NCBI GenBank assembly: GCA_017532885.1
Contig: JAFXIS010000039.1
Coordinates: 69,036 to 133,035 of the forward strand
Length of the DNA stretch: 64,000 nt
Reading direction: 5' to 3'
From: Alistipes sp.
Lineage (GTDB): Bacteria > Bacteroidota > Bacteroidia > Bacteroidales > Rikenellaceae
Shown here: positions 1-8,021 of the stretch, in pieces
Numbering within the stretch: position 1 is the first letter of the stretch
Layout: every line of letters begins with the position of its first letter
Program-made: the position numbers and the translations under genes
The notes under the pieces: generated by a model
What the model was told of the DNA's origin: nothing
The model's database searches: none
What the model saw: the letters and a program-made list of their open reading frames with translations, nothing else

Positions 1-564
1 CCCAATGCCGCAGCAACCGCCTCAACATCGCACCCCGTAAAGCAGGGACTTATTCAAACACTCGGCGTATTTACCGATACATTGGTAATATGCTCATGTA
101 CGGCATTCATCATTCTCATTAGCGGTGTAGACACCTCAACTTTGGATGGTGTGCAACTCACGCAGGAGGCTCTGACCGCCGAGATTGGTGGCGTAGGTCG
201 CATTTTTGTAGCATTGGCTATTCTATTTTTTGCATTCAGTTCAATTTTCGGCAACTACTATTACGGCGAGGCAAATATCCGCTTCATAACAAAATCTTCA
301 ACCATATTAACACTCTATCGCCTCACCGTCGTTGCAATTGTGATGTGCGGCTCGCTTATGAGCCTAAAAATGGTATGGAGCTTAGCCGATATAACCATGG
401 GACTTATGACGCTCTGCAATTTGGTAGCAATTGCCCTGCTTGGGCGTCGCGCCATGTTGTTACTTGAGGATTATAATCATCAGCGTCGTAACGGTAAAAA
501 TCCTGTATTCCACAAAGCGGATATCGCCGAAATAGCCGACGACGAGAGCATAGAGTGCTGGTAA
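1..564 (+). CDS. Sodium:alanine/glycine symporter (AGCS family), C-terminal part
   Basis: The reading frame is open from base 1, so the 5' part of the gene lies outside the window. The visible 187 residues begin with an NAAATA...HPVKQG segment followed by a hydrophobic stretch containing CTAFIIL, which is typical of the last third of the AGCS (alanine or glycine:cation symporter) family. Three or four membrane spans follow, then a hydrophilic tail ending in ESIECW. The family imports small neutral amino acids with Na+ across the inner membrane; the exact substrate cannot be told from this fragment. Confidence 0.85.
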   Translation, partial: PNAAATASTSHPVKQGLIQTLGVFTDTLVICSCTAFIILISGVDTSTLDGVQLTQEALTAEIGGVGRIFVALAILFFAFSSIFGNYYYGEANIRFITKSSTILTLYRLTVVAIVMCGSLMSLKMVWSLADITMGLMTLCNLVAIALLGRRAMLLLEDYNHQRRNGKNPVFHKADIAEIADDESIECW

Positions 565-642
565 AAGAGGTATTTCACCCCTCGGGTTTTGAAAGTTCAC
601 GCCCCGAAAAGGGTCTTTCACCCATCGTTCGGCGCCTCTGTA

Positions 643-663
643 CGCCATTTGGCGCTAACTTTG
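643..663 (+). promoter_or_regulatory. Putative promoter -7 box with abutting palindrome
   Basis: TAACTTTG at 656-663 matches the Bacteroidota -7 consensus TAnnTTTG, 47 nt ahead of the next start codon. A 12-bp palindrome CGCCATTTGGCG (643-654) ends one base before it and could be an operator. No good TTTG -33 element lies at the expected distance. Confidence 0.45.
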
Positions 664-710
664 CAACAGGAAAACAGATAAAAGTATCACACTTAAAAAC
701 ATTTTGAGTT

Positions 711-1277
711 ATGAAAAAGTCAATCATTATCACTTTAGTTGCAATGTTCTTCAGCATGGCATCTTTTGCACAGACAAATGCTGCTGCACAGCCTGAGGGC
801 CGCGAGATGCCCACCGTTGAGCAGATTGCAAAACGCAAGGCGGAGCGCCTGAAGCAGCAGTTGCTATTGAGCCAGGAGCAGTACGACAAGGTATACCAGA
901 TTTGCCTCAAGCAGGCAGAGAATGATGTAGAGCGCATGAAGCAGTACAAAGCCGAGCGCGAGAAGGTTTCAGCCGAGATGAAGGGTATCTTGAACGAGAC
1001 GCAGTATGAGCGTTATGAGAAGATGCAGCAGGCTCCGCGTCATGGTCAGTTCTCTCATCGCAATGGCGCACCCGCACGCCCCGAGCAGCCGGCAGACAAT
1101 GGCAAGAAGTGCGAGGATTGTAAAGATTGCAAAGATTGCCAGAAAAAAGAGAACGCAGTGAGCTTCAAATCTCCCAATCAGATGAAGCCCCAGCGAGGTG
1201 AGCGCATGCAGCCACCTACCGACCGTCGCCGCAACCAGAATGCTTACCACTACACGCAGGAGGCTGACAAGAAATAA
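711..1277 (+). CDS. Exported Lys/Glu-rich protein with CxxC repeat (DUF4890-like)
   Basis: 188 residues with a clear signal peptide (MKKSIIITLVAMFFSMASFAQ), so periplasmic or outer-membrane associated. Residues 35-110 are charged and predicted helical (VEQIAKRKAERLKQQLLLS...), resembling the DUF4890/Spy-CpxP-like exported helical proteins of Bacteroidales. The C-terminal half is low complexity and holds a run of four evenly spaced cysteines, C134, C137, C140 and C143 (unit CKD), encoded by 9-bp DNA repeats. That spacing could bind a metal, but this is inference. The gene has its own -7 box and is closed by a strong terminator, so it is probably monocistronic. Function unknown. Confidence 0.7.
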   Translation: MKKSIIITLVAMFFSMASFAQTNAAAQPEGREMPTVEQIAKRKAERLKQQLLLSQEQYDKVYQICLKQAENDVERMKQYKAEREKVSAEMKGILNETQYERYEKMQQAPRHGQFSHRNGAPARPEQPADNGKKCEDCKDCKDCQKKENAVSFKSPNQMKPQRGERMQPPTDRRRNQNAYHYTQEADKK

Positions 1278-1302
1278 TCTGCAATGCAGCTATATCTATT
1301 CG

Positions 1303-1336
1303 GGGTCTGTCCAATAAGTCTTGGACAGGCCCTTTT
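1303..1336 (+). terminator. Intrinsic terminator
   Basis: GGGTCTGTCCAA (1303-1314), a TAAGTC loop and TTGGACAGGCCC (1321-1332) form a 12-bp stem with one G-T pair, followed by TTTTGTGT. Confidence 0.85.
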
Positions 1337-1362
1337 GTGTCTGTGATTATTTTCATATAGAA

Positions 1363-1392
1363 TTTGTTTCTTCAATATTTTTTGTATATTTG
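1363..1392 (+). promoter_or_regulatory. Promoter, -33 TTTG and -7 TATATTTG
   Basis: TTTG at 1363-1366 and TATATTTG at 1385-1392 are 18 nt apart and fit the Bacteroidota sigma consensus. The expected transcript start near 1398 lies inside the longest open frame (which could begin at TTG 1364), so translation must start downstream, at ATG 1442. Confidence 0.6.
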
Positions 1393-1441
1393 TAATACGC
1401 TTATATTCATAATATTACTTAAACCTTTTATCGAAATCGTT

Positions 1442-2392
1442 ATGGGCCGACACAAACAATCACAAACAAGCAGTTTCTTGGCATTTCATCCGATAAGGAC
1501 CTTACTCCTGCTATTATCGTTGATAGTAATGTCTACAGATGTAATACAGGCTAAGATAATCGAATCAAAGACTTTTGACTCAGAATTTGGTAAATTTGAT
1601 GTCATATTAGAGGAGGATATATTTATTCACGATAAACCGTACATCACTATATTGTTTGACGCCGCTATCAATGATAAAAACTATGCAGCGATTGTCGTAG
1701 CCTTCAACAAGGTGCATTACGATATATGTGACGACACAGGGAAAGTAGCTACTCAACTAAACTACAAACAGATAGGATTGGCAACAAAGAAAGATGGTAA
1801 AGAGGTATTCTTTAGTGTGTTGTATTCGCCCGTATGCAATTATGTAGAACAACTACTGATAAAATATGATACCAACATTGAAATAGAGGATCATTATTAT
1901 TTTGGGCAACTATCACATCATAATGATTTGAGAAATTCACTCACCCGTTTGGGTTGGATGGAGAGTACCCAGGGGAGCTATACCGCCAAATATGGAAAGA
2001 TTTACAGCGCTGGCGACATCGACACAGAGGATGGACCTTATCGCGTATACATGCACAACACCGATGACAATGATAAAAATTTCGAAGTAGTATCTATTGT
2101 CAATAAAGATGGTTCAATTCGACATCGCGTGACATCAGTAATTGCATTTACTCTGAAAACGGATAAGCGTATATCAGACTACGAAGAGGGTATTTATCGA
2201 ATTGATATAGCTGATCCGGATGGTAACGGTCATGTTATTTGCAACAAAGAACTTTGGGAAACACTCGTAAATTTATCATTTACAACCGACTATAACGATG
2301 CTTACAAATTATTCAATAGGCATGCCGTTATTCACGATGCCGATCCGGAAACTGGTGAAATAATAAACCTCAATGTCTACGAGCCAAATTAG
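1442..2392 (+). CDS. Exported protein of unknown function
   Basis: 316 residues from ATG 1442. This start was chosen over TTG 1364 because a consensus promoter overlaps the earlier part of the frame and because the N-terminus then reads as a signal sequence: a short charged n-region (MGRHKQ) and a hydrophobic core (IRTLLLLLSLIVMSTDVIQA). The mature part is rich in Asp, Tyr and Ile with no motif I recognise. It is rather AT-rich compared with the flanking genes, which may indicate separate acquisition. It stands alone between a terminator upstream and a hairpin downstream. Confidence 0.65.
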   Translation: MGRHKQSQTSSFLAFHPIRTLLLLLSLIVMSTDVIQAKIIESKTFDSEFGKFDVILEEDIFIHDKPYITILFDAAINDKNYAAIVVAFNKVHYDICDDTGKVATQLNYKQIGLATKKDGKEVFFSVLYSPVCNYVEQLLIKYDTNIEIEDHYYFGQLSHHNDLRNSLTRLGWMESTQGSYTAKYGKIYSAGDIDTEDGPYRVYMHNTDDNDKNFEVVSIVNKDGSIRHRVTSVIAFTLKTDKRISDYEEGIYRIDIADPDGNGHVICNKELWETLVNLSFTTDYNDAYKLFNRHAVIHDADPETGEIINLNVYEPN

Positions 2393-2443
2393 CAGGGTCG
2401 CAAATTATCCCGTATTATAGGATAATTCTACATACAACACAGT

Positions 2444-2472
2444 CAAAGGAGCGGGCGAAAGCTGCTCCTTTG
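2444..2472 (+). terminator. Hairpin, possible terminator
   Basis: CAAAGGAGC (2444-2452) and GCTCCTTTG (2464-2472) form a perfect 9-bp stem with an 11-nt loop. The T tract after it is weak (TTGCTTG), so efficiency is uncertain. Confidence 0.5.
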
Positions 2473-2567
2473 TTGCTTGAGAGTCGAATTATTGGAAAAC
2501 ATGAGTCGAATTTTGCTAAAAAATCGCAAGAAATAGAGTTTTTCAAATATCTTTTCCATTTTTTTCG

Positions 2568-2575
2568 TAACTTTG
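2568..2575 (+). promoter_or_regulatory. Putative -7 box TAACTTTG
   Basis: TAACTTTG matches TAnnTTTG and lies 47 nt before the ATG at 2623 in an AT-rich leader. The -33 element is poor (TTTC near 2541). Confidence 0.45.
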
Positions 2576-2622
2576 AGAGATTTATAAAATTTATTTAGGA
2601 AGATAAACAAAATCATCATATT

Positions 2623-3834
2623 ATGAGTAATTCTAAATACACTTTACGCGAGGTTACTACTCCGGCTTTAGAGCAGGAGTTTATCGACCTGCACAAACGC
2701 CTTTACAAAGGTCACGAGTATTGGGTATGTCCGTTTGACGATGATATCAAAGCGGTATTCGACCCCAAACGCAATAAACTCTATGCCGACGGTGAAGCTA
2801 TCCGTTGGGTAGCCTACAACGCCGAAGGTGAGGTTGTAGGTCGTATCGCGGCATTCTACGATAATGAGCACGCCTACTCTTACGAGCAACCTACGGGCGG
2901 ATGCGGATTCTTCGAGGCAATAAACGACCAGGAACTGGCAAATCAGCTCTTCGATGCTGCGCGCATGTGGCTTGTAAGTCGTGGCATGGAGGCGATGGAT
3001 GGCCCTGTAAACTTCGGTCCTCGCGATTCGTGGTGGGGACTTTTGGTCGATGGCTTTGATTACCAGCCACTCTATGCCAACCCCTATAATCACCCCTACT
3101 ATAAGGAGTTGTTCGAAAATTACGGATTCCAGAATTACTTCAACCAGAACACCTATCTGTGGCGAGTATATGACGACGAAATCAACCCTTCAATCCACGA
3201 GCGTGCAAAGCGTTTGATGAACACTCCGGGATATAGCTTTGCCAATATCAAGGGCCGCAAGTTGGAAGAGGTTGCCGAGGATTTCCGTGTCATCTACAAC
3301 AAGGCGTGGTCGCTCTTTACGGGTGTAAAGCCTATGCCTAAGGAGGAGGCACAGCAGATTATGCAGAAGCTTCGTCCAATCGTCGATGACAACATCATAT
3401 TCTTCACATATTTCGAAGGCAAGCCTGTCGGTTTCTTCATTATGGTTCCCGACATCAACCGCCTCATCGGTAAGTATAACGGTAAGTTCGGACTTCTGAA
3501 CAAGTTGCGTTTCATGTGGGATTTGAAGGTTAAAAAGTCTTGTGACCGCATCTTCGGTATAATCTTCGCCGTAACGCCCGAATTTCAGGGTAAGGGCGTT
3601 GAGTCGGGCATGATTCAGCATATCTACAACACCTATTTCTGCGTTCCAAATGTAAAATACAAGACCGTGGAGTTCGCATGGATTGGCGACTTCAACCCCG
3701 TAATGAACCGCATGATTCAGAATTATGTCGGTGCCGTACGCCACAAGATGCACACCACATATCGTTATCTGTTCGACCGCGAGAAGCCCTTTACACGCTG
3801 TCCGCGATTGGGTATCAAGAAAAACGATAAATAA
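2623..3834 (+). CDS. GNAT-like acyltransferase-fold protein, 403 aa
   Basis: Cytoplasmic protein of a size common in Bacteroidales genomes but not functionally assigned. The C-terminal part (about residues 270-390) looks like a GNAT acyl-CoA fold: a strand with FEGKPVGFFIMVPD, then FAVTPEFQGKGVESGM, which mirrors the acetyl-CoA pyrophosphate-binding Q/RxxGxG/A motif, and then WIGDFNPVMNRMIQNYVGA, as in the final GNAT helix. The N-terminal third (EEYWVCPF-type region, GPRDSWWG) probably forms a second domain. It begins a co-oriented set with gcvT (49-nt gap), but no functional link is evident. The substrate is unknown. Confidence 0.7.
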   Translation: MSNSKYTLREVTTPALEQEFIDLHKRLYKGHEYWVCPFDDDIKAVFDPKRNKLYADGEAIRWVAYNAEGEVVGRIAAFYDNEHAYSYEQPTGGCGFFEAINDQELANQLFDAARMWLVSRGMEAMDGPVNFGPRDSWWGLLVDGFDYQPLYANPYNHPYYKELFENYGFQNYFNQNTYLWRVYDDEINPSIHERAKRLMNTPGYSFANIKGRKLEEVAEDFRVIYNKAWSLFTGVKPMPKEEAQQIMQKLRPIVDDNIIFFTYFEGKPVGFFIMVPDINRLIGKYNGKFGLLNKLRFMWDLKVKKSCDRIFGIIFAVTPEFQGKGVESGMIQHIYNTYFCVPNVKYKTVEFAWIGDFNPVMNRMIQNYVGAVRHKMHTTYRYLFDREKPFTRCPRLGIKKNDK

Positions 3835-3883
3835 ACAGCCGAATTAAGAAAAATCAAGAAACAAACTAAAACCACATAACAAC

Positions 3884-4978
3884 ATGAAAACTACAGCATT
3901 TACAAAGTATCATATCGCTGCCGGTGCCAAGATGGCCGAGTTCGCAGGATATAACATGCCCATCGAATTTTCGGGCATCAACGACGAGCATATGACCGTA
4001 AGAGAGAAGTGTGGCGTATTCGATGTAAGCCACATGGGTGAGATTTGGATTAAGGGCGAGAAGGCTCTCGATTTGTTGCAGCACATCGCCTCAAACGATG
4101 TTTCAAAGCTCTTCGACGGCAAAGTGCAGTACGCTACAATGCCTAACGGCAAGGGCGGCATCGTCGATGATATCCTTATCTACAAGTTCAGCGACACGAA
4201 GTATATGCTCTGCGTAAATGCCGCCAACACCGACAAGGATTGGGCACACATCTGCGCCGAGGGCGAGAAGTTCGGCATGAAGCCGGGTGTGGAGCTGGAG
4301 AACTCTTCGGACAACATCGCACAGTTGGCAATTCAGGGTCCTTTGGCAATGAAGCTTGTGCAGAAGATGTGCGACGAGCCTGTTGAGGATATGGTATACT
4401 ACACCTTCAAGCAGACGAAATTGGCAGGTTGCGATGTAATTCTCTCGGCTACGGGCTATACAGGTTCGGGCGGTTGCGAGATTTACATGTACAACTCGGA
4501 TGCCGACACCATTTGGGAGGCTATGTGGAAGGCCGGCGAGGAGTTCGGTTTGAAGAATATCGGCTTGGGAGCTCGCGACACATTGCGTTTGGAGAAGGGT
4601 TTTGCTCTCTATGGCAACGACATCGACGACACTACCTCTCCGTTGGAAGCCGGCTTGGGCTGGGTAACAAAGTTTGTTGAGGGCAAGGATTTCATCGACC
4701 GTGAGTTCTTAGCAAAGCAGAAGGCTGAGGGCGTACAGCGCAAATTGGTAGGCCTGAAGATGATTGATCGCGGTATTCCACGCCATGGATATAATATTGC
4801 AAACCTCGAGGGCGAGGAGATTGGCCATGTTACATCAGGTACAATGTCGCCAATGTTGAAAGTCGGCATCGCACTCGGTTATGTAAAGAGCGAGTATGCC
4901 GCAGTTGGCACCGTTGTAGCTGTGGTTATTCGCGACCGTTTGCTCAAGGCTGAGGTCGTGAAATATCCATTTGTATAA
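3884..4978 (+). CDS. gcvT: Aminomethyltransferase, glycine cleavage T protein
   Basis: 364 residues, the usual length of GcvT. It transfers the methylene group of aminomethyl-lipoyl H protein to tetrahydrofolate and releases ammonia. Visible family marks are the N-terminal [10 protein letters not shown] and [11 protein letters not shown] segments, the VDDILIY strand with Asp95-Asp96 where the catalytic Asp lies, LAIQGP, the [14 protein letters not shown] segment and [17 protein letters not shown]. The C-terminal barrel has [10 protein letters not shown]...IALGYV. The other glycine cleavage genes are not in this window, so gcvT is separated from gcvH/gcvP here. The start is the only sensible ATG in an A-rich leader. 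Confidence 0.95.
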   Translation: MKTTAFTKYHIAAGAKMAEFAGYNMPIEFSGINDEHMTVREKCGVFDVSHMGEIWIKGEKALDLLQHIASNDVSKLFDGKVQYATMPNGKGGIVDDILIYKFSDTKYMLCVNAANTDKDWAHICAEGEKFGMKPGVELENSSDNIAQLAIQGPLAMKLVQKMCDEPVEDMVYYTFKQTKLAGCDVILSATGYTGSGGCEIYMYNSDADTIWEAMWKAGEEFGLKNIGLGARDTLRLEKGFALYGNDIDDTTSPLEAGLGWVTKFVEGKDFIDREFLAKQKAEGVQRKLVGLKMIDRGIPRHGYNIANLEGEEIGHVTSGTMSPMLKVGIALGYVKSEYAAVGTVVAVVIRDRLLKAEVVKYPFV

Positions 4979-5013
4979 ACTTTGCCAACACAACCAACCA
5001 AAAAAAACATCAC

Positions 5014-6825
5014 ATGAAGAGAATCTTATTGAGCTGCGCTCTACTCCTAACCACATTATCGGTAGTAGCGCAATGGAAACCCGTCGAGGGGCGTATTATG
5101 ACCCCTTGGGCGGAGCAGGTATCGCCCGAGAATGCTCTTACGGAGTATCCTCGTCCGCAAATGGTACGCTCAGAGTGGCAAAACCTCAATGGCCTTTGGG
5201 ACTACGCCATCCTTCCCGTTGGCACAATGCCCGAAGCCTTTGATGGTCAGATTTTAGTCCCCTTTGCTGTTGAGTCGGCACTCTCGGGTGTTGGCAAGCG
5301 CGTAGGTGAACAGAATGAGTTATGGTATCAACGCACATTCTCTATTCCGGCAGCTTGGAGCAAGAAGCATATCTTGCTTAACTTCGGCGCAGTGGATTGG
5401 CAGGCGGATGTCTGGGTAAACGGCATCAGCGTTGGCTCACATAAGGGTGGTTACTCGCCTTTCAGCATGGATATTACAGCCGTGCTAAACAAAAAGGGCG
5501 AAAACACCCTTACCGTAAAGGTTTGGGACCCAACGACCAAGGGTGAGCAACCTCGCGGTAAGCAGCACGACAACCCAAGCGGTATCTGGTATACACCCGT
5601 AACAGGCATTTGGCAGACCGTATGGTTGGAGCCTGTTGCCGAGAGCCATATCGAAAGCGTACGAATCGTTCCCGACTTGGATAAGGAGCTATTCAACATC
5701 ACTACCGCTATCGCAGGATGCAAGGGCGATGAGATTGTCGAGGTGGAGGTTTATGATGGCGAGCAGCCGGTAGCATCGGTGCGCGGATTGGCTAATGCCG
5801 CACTGAATGTGAAAGTCGCAGAGCCTAAGCTTTGGAGCCCCGACACACCATTCCTCTACGATGTGAAAATCACCTTGACACGAGGCGGCAAGGCGATTGA
5901 TTCGGTGGAGAGCTACACTGCAATGCGTAAGTTCTCAATCGGCAAGGACAGATGGGGTACGGTGCGCATGATGCTCAACAACAAGCCGTTGTTCCACTTC
6001 GGTCCGCTTGACCAGGGTTGGTGGCCCGACGGACTCTACACCGCTCCGACTGACGAAGCTTTGGCTTTCGACATCCTAAAGACCAAAGAGATGGGTTACA
6101 ATATGATTCGCAAGCATGTGAAGGTTGAACCGTCACGCTGGTACTACCATTGCGACAAAATCGGCATGATTGTTTGGCAGGATATGCCCAGCGGAGGCCC
6201 GACACCTCATTGGCAGATATACAACTACTTCACCGGCACCGAGGTCGAGCGTTCAGCAGAGTCGGAGGCGAATTATCGCCGAGAGTGGAAGGAGATTATC
6301 GACCTACTCTACTCGCACCCCTCGATTGGTGTTTGGGTGCCGTTTAACGAGGCTTGGGGACAGTTCAAGACCAAGGAGATTGTGGAGTGGACAAAGAGCT
6401 ACGACCCCTCTCGTCTGGTAAATCCCGCAAGTGGAGGTAACCACTACATGACGGGTGATATGATTGACACTCACCACTACCCTCACCCGAAATTGATGCT
6501 TATGGACTCTTCTCGAGCAACCGTTTTGGGCGAGTATGGAGGTATCGGCTATGTCGTGAAGGAGCATCTTTGGGAGCCCGACCGCAATTGGGGCTACATT
6601 CGTCTAAACTCGGCAAAGGAGGTTACCGACCAATACGAGCAGTATGCAAATATGCTTAAAGAGCTAATCAGGGTCGCATTTGCCGGAGCGGTATATACTC
6701 AAACTACCGATGTTGAGACCGAGGTAAATGGTCTTATGACCTACGACCGTAAGCAGATAAAGATGGAGGCGGAGCGTATTCGCGACATCAACCAAAGCGT
6801 CTGCAACTCGTTAGAGGGATATTAG
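5014..6825 (+). CDS. Secreted GH2-family beta-glycosidase
   Basis: 603 residues with a signal peptide (MKRILLSCALLLTTLSVVAQ). The order is a GH2 sugar-binding jelly roll (about 40-200; NLNGLWDYAI, VPFAVESALSG, NFGAVDWQADVWVNG), an Ig-like domain and a TIM barrel from about 310. The GH2 acid/base is Glu446 in PFNEAWGQ, and the nucleophile is probably Glu507 in GEYGGIGY. It likely acts in the periplasm on beta-galactosides or beta-glucuronides, but specificity cannot be set by eye. At 603 residues it is a short form without large C-terminal domains. It sits 35 nt after gcvT and 14 nt before a GNAT gene, away from any SusCD pair. Confidence 0.85.
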   Translation: MKRILLSCALLLTTLSVVAQWKPVEGRIMTPWAEQVSPENALTEYPRPQMVRSEWQNLNGLWDYAILPVGTMPEAFDGQILVPFAVESALSGVGKRVGEQNELWYQRTFSIPAAWSKKHILLNFGAVDWQADVWVNGISVGSHKGGYSPFSMDITAVLNKKGENTLTVKVWDPTTKGEQPRGKQHDNPSGIWYTPVTGIWQTVWLEPVAESHIESVRIVPDLDKELFNITTAIAGCKGDEIVEVEVYDGEQPVASVRGLANAALNVKVAEPKLWSPDTPFLYDVKITLTRGGKAIDSVESYTAMRKFSIGKDRWGTVRMMLNNKPLFHFGPLDQGWWPDGLYTAPTDEALAFDILKTKEMGYNMIRKHVKVEPSRWYYHCDKIGMIVWQDMPSGGPTPHWQIYNYFTGTEVERSAESEANYRREWKEIIDLLYSHPSIGVWVPFNEAWGQFKTKEIVEWTKSYDPSRLVNPASGGNHYMTGDMIDTHHYPHPKLMLMDSSRATVLGEYGGIGYVVKEHLWEPDRNWGYIRLNSAKEVTDQYEQYANMLKELIRVAFAGAVYTQTTDVETEVNGLMTYDRKQIKMEAERIRDINQSVCNSLEGY

Positions 6826-6839
6826 AAAATCGTTCTGAG

Positions 6840-7274
6840 ATGGAAAATATTCACATTGAGCGCATTGTCGAGATGGATAATGCGCTCATTTCTCCTATAA
6901 ATTCGCTTTTGCGACAGCTCACATCGCGCGAGATAGCGCTAACCGAGAGCTCATTGCGTCAGATTATCGAGAATGACGCGTGCCGTCTGTTTATCATCTA
7001 CTGCGGACAAGAGGTTGCCGGTATGCTCTCGCTTGGCATCTACTCCTCGCCCACCTCTCGCAAGGCTTGGATAGAGGATGTCGTTGTAGACAAAAAACAT
7101 CGCGGCAAGGGCCTTGGACGACTGTTGGTGCAACATGCAATTAATTATACGCGGGAGCTATCGCCCATAACCATAATGCTCACATCCAACCCCGCGCGCA
7201 CGGAGGCAAATGCTCTCTATCGCTCGGAGGGATTCGAGCAGCGCTGCACAAATGTCTATAAAATGGAGTTATAA
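6840..7274 (+). CDS. GNAT-family N-acetyltransferase
   Basis: 144 residues, a complete single GNAT domain. The core motif A is VVDKKHRGKGLGRLLVQHA, with the R/QxxGxG/A loop that binds acetyl-CoA pyrophosphate. Before it come the AGMLSLGIY and AWIEDVVV strands; after it comes the typical ALYRSEGFEQR segment. The acceptor is unknown. It starts 14 nt after the GH2 gene and ends 6 nt before the next gene, so it is almost certainly co-transcribed with both. Confidence 0.85.
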   Translation: MENIHIERIVEMDNALISPINSLLRQLTSREIALTESSLRQIIENDACRLFIIYCGQEVAGMLSLGIYSSPTSRKAWIEDVVVDKKHRGKGLGRLLVQHAINYTRELSPITIMLTSNPARTEANALYRSEGFEQRCTNVYKMEL

Positions 7275-7280
7275 CCGACG

Positions 7281-7868
7281 ATGAATGCGCCACTACAAAT
7301 AGAACAACATCCACTGCAACCCTTTATACCCGAGGGGTGTCGGATTATGATGTTTGGCAGTTTCCCGCCACCACGCAACAAGTGGTCGATGGAGTTTTTC
7401 TATCCCAATTGGATAAACGATATGTGGCGAATAATGGGTACAATATTTTATGGTGATGCGCACCATTTTGAGCTACCCGACGAGAAACGATTCGACCGCG
7501 ACAGAATAGAACAATTTTGTCGCGCAAAGCATATCGGACTATATGACACCGCCACCAAAGTAAGACGCTTAGAGGGCAACGCCTCCGATAAGTTCTTAGA
7601 GGTCGTGGAATCAACCGATATCATGGCTCTGCTTGAGCAGGCACCGCAATGCGATATCATCGTAACAACGGGCGAGAAGGCCACAGAAATCATCGTTGAA
7701 CAATTCGGCTGCGAAAAGCCCAAAATTGGCGATTACACCGAGATAAATATTGCAAATCGTATACTTCGCTTCTACCGCATGCCCTCCTCTTCGCGCGCAT
7801 ACCCCTTGGCCATGAAAAAGAAGGCAGAGCAATACGAGAGGCTGTTTTTGGAGTGTGGAATGCGATAA
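7281..7868 (+). CDS. Uracil-DNA glycosylase superfamily protein
   Basis: 195 residues. The N-terminal motif IMMFGSFPPPRNKWSMEFFYPN resembles motif 1 of the UDG superfamily (GxxPG...), and the C-terminal RMPSSSRAYP resembles motif 2 (LPSTSPAN), both around the base-flipping pocket. The central CDIIVTTGEKATEII is the usual beta-strand and helix. The layout is closest to the single-strand or hypoxanthine-type branches of the superfamily rather than classical Ung. It presumably removes deaminated bases from DNA in the cytoplasm. The gene is in tight operon spacing with the acetyltransferase. Confidence 0.65.
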   Translation: MNAPLQIEQHPLQPFIPEGCRIMMFGSFPPPRNKWSMEFFYPNWINDMWRIMGTIFYGDAHHFELPDEKRFDRDRIEQFCRAKHIGLYDTATKVRRLEGNASDKFLEVVESTDIMALLEQAPQCDIIVTTGEKATEIIVEQFGCEKPKIGDYTEINIANRILRFYRMPSSSRAYPLAMKKKAEQYERLFLECGMR

Positions 7869-7931
7869 ATAGCCGTATCATTCGCACTCTATCGCTATCC
7901 ATTCACCTACTTTTATTGTCATTTCACACCC

Positions 7932-7969
7932 TTGGGGGTATGAACTACCTCCCAAAATAGATATCTTTG
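7932..7969 (+). promoter_or_regulatory. Putative promoter with hairpin over the -33 region
   Basis: TATCTTTG at 7962-7969 matches the -7 consensus 52 nt before the receptor gene. Just upstream, TTGGGGGTA (7932-7940) and TACCTCCCAA (7946-7955) form an inverted repeat with one bulged T; it covers the -33 region and has no T tract, so an operator is likelier than a terminator. Confidence 0.45.
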
Positions 7970-8021
7970 TAAAAGATATAATTCCGCAAAGAGCTATTTC
8001 AGAATCAATAAGGTTATAACG

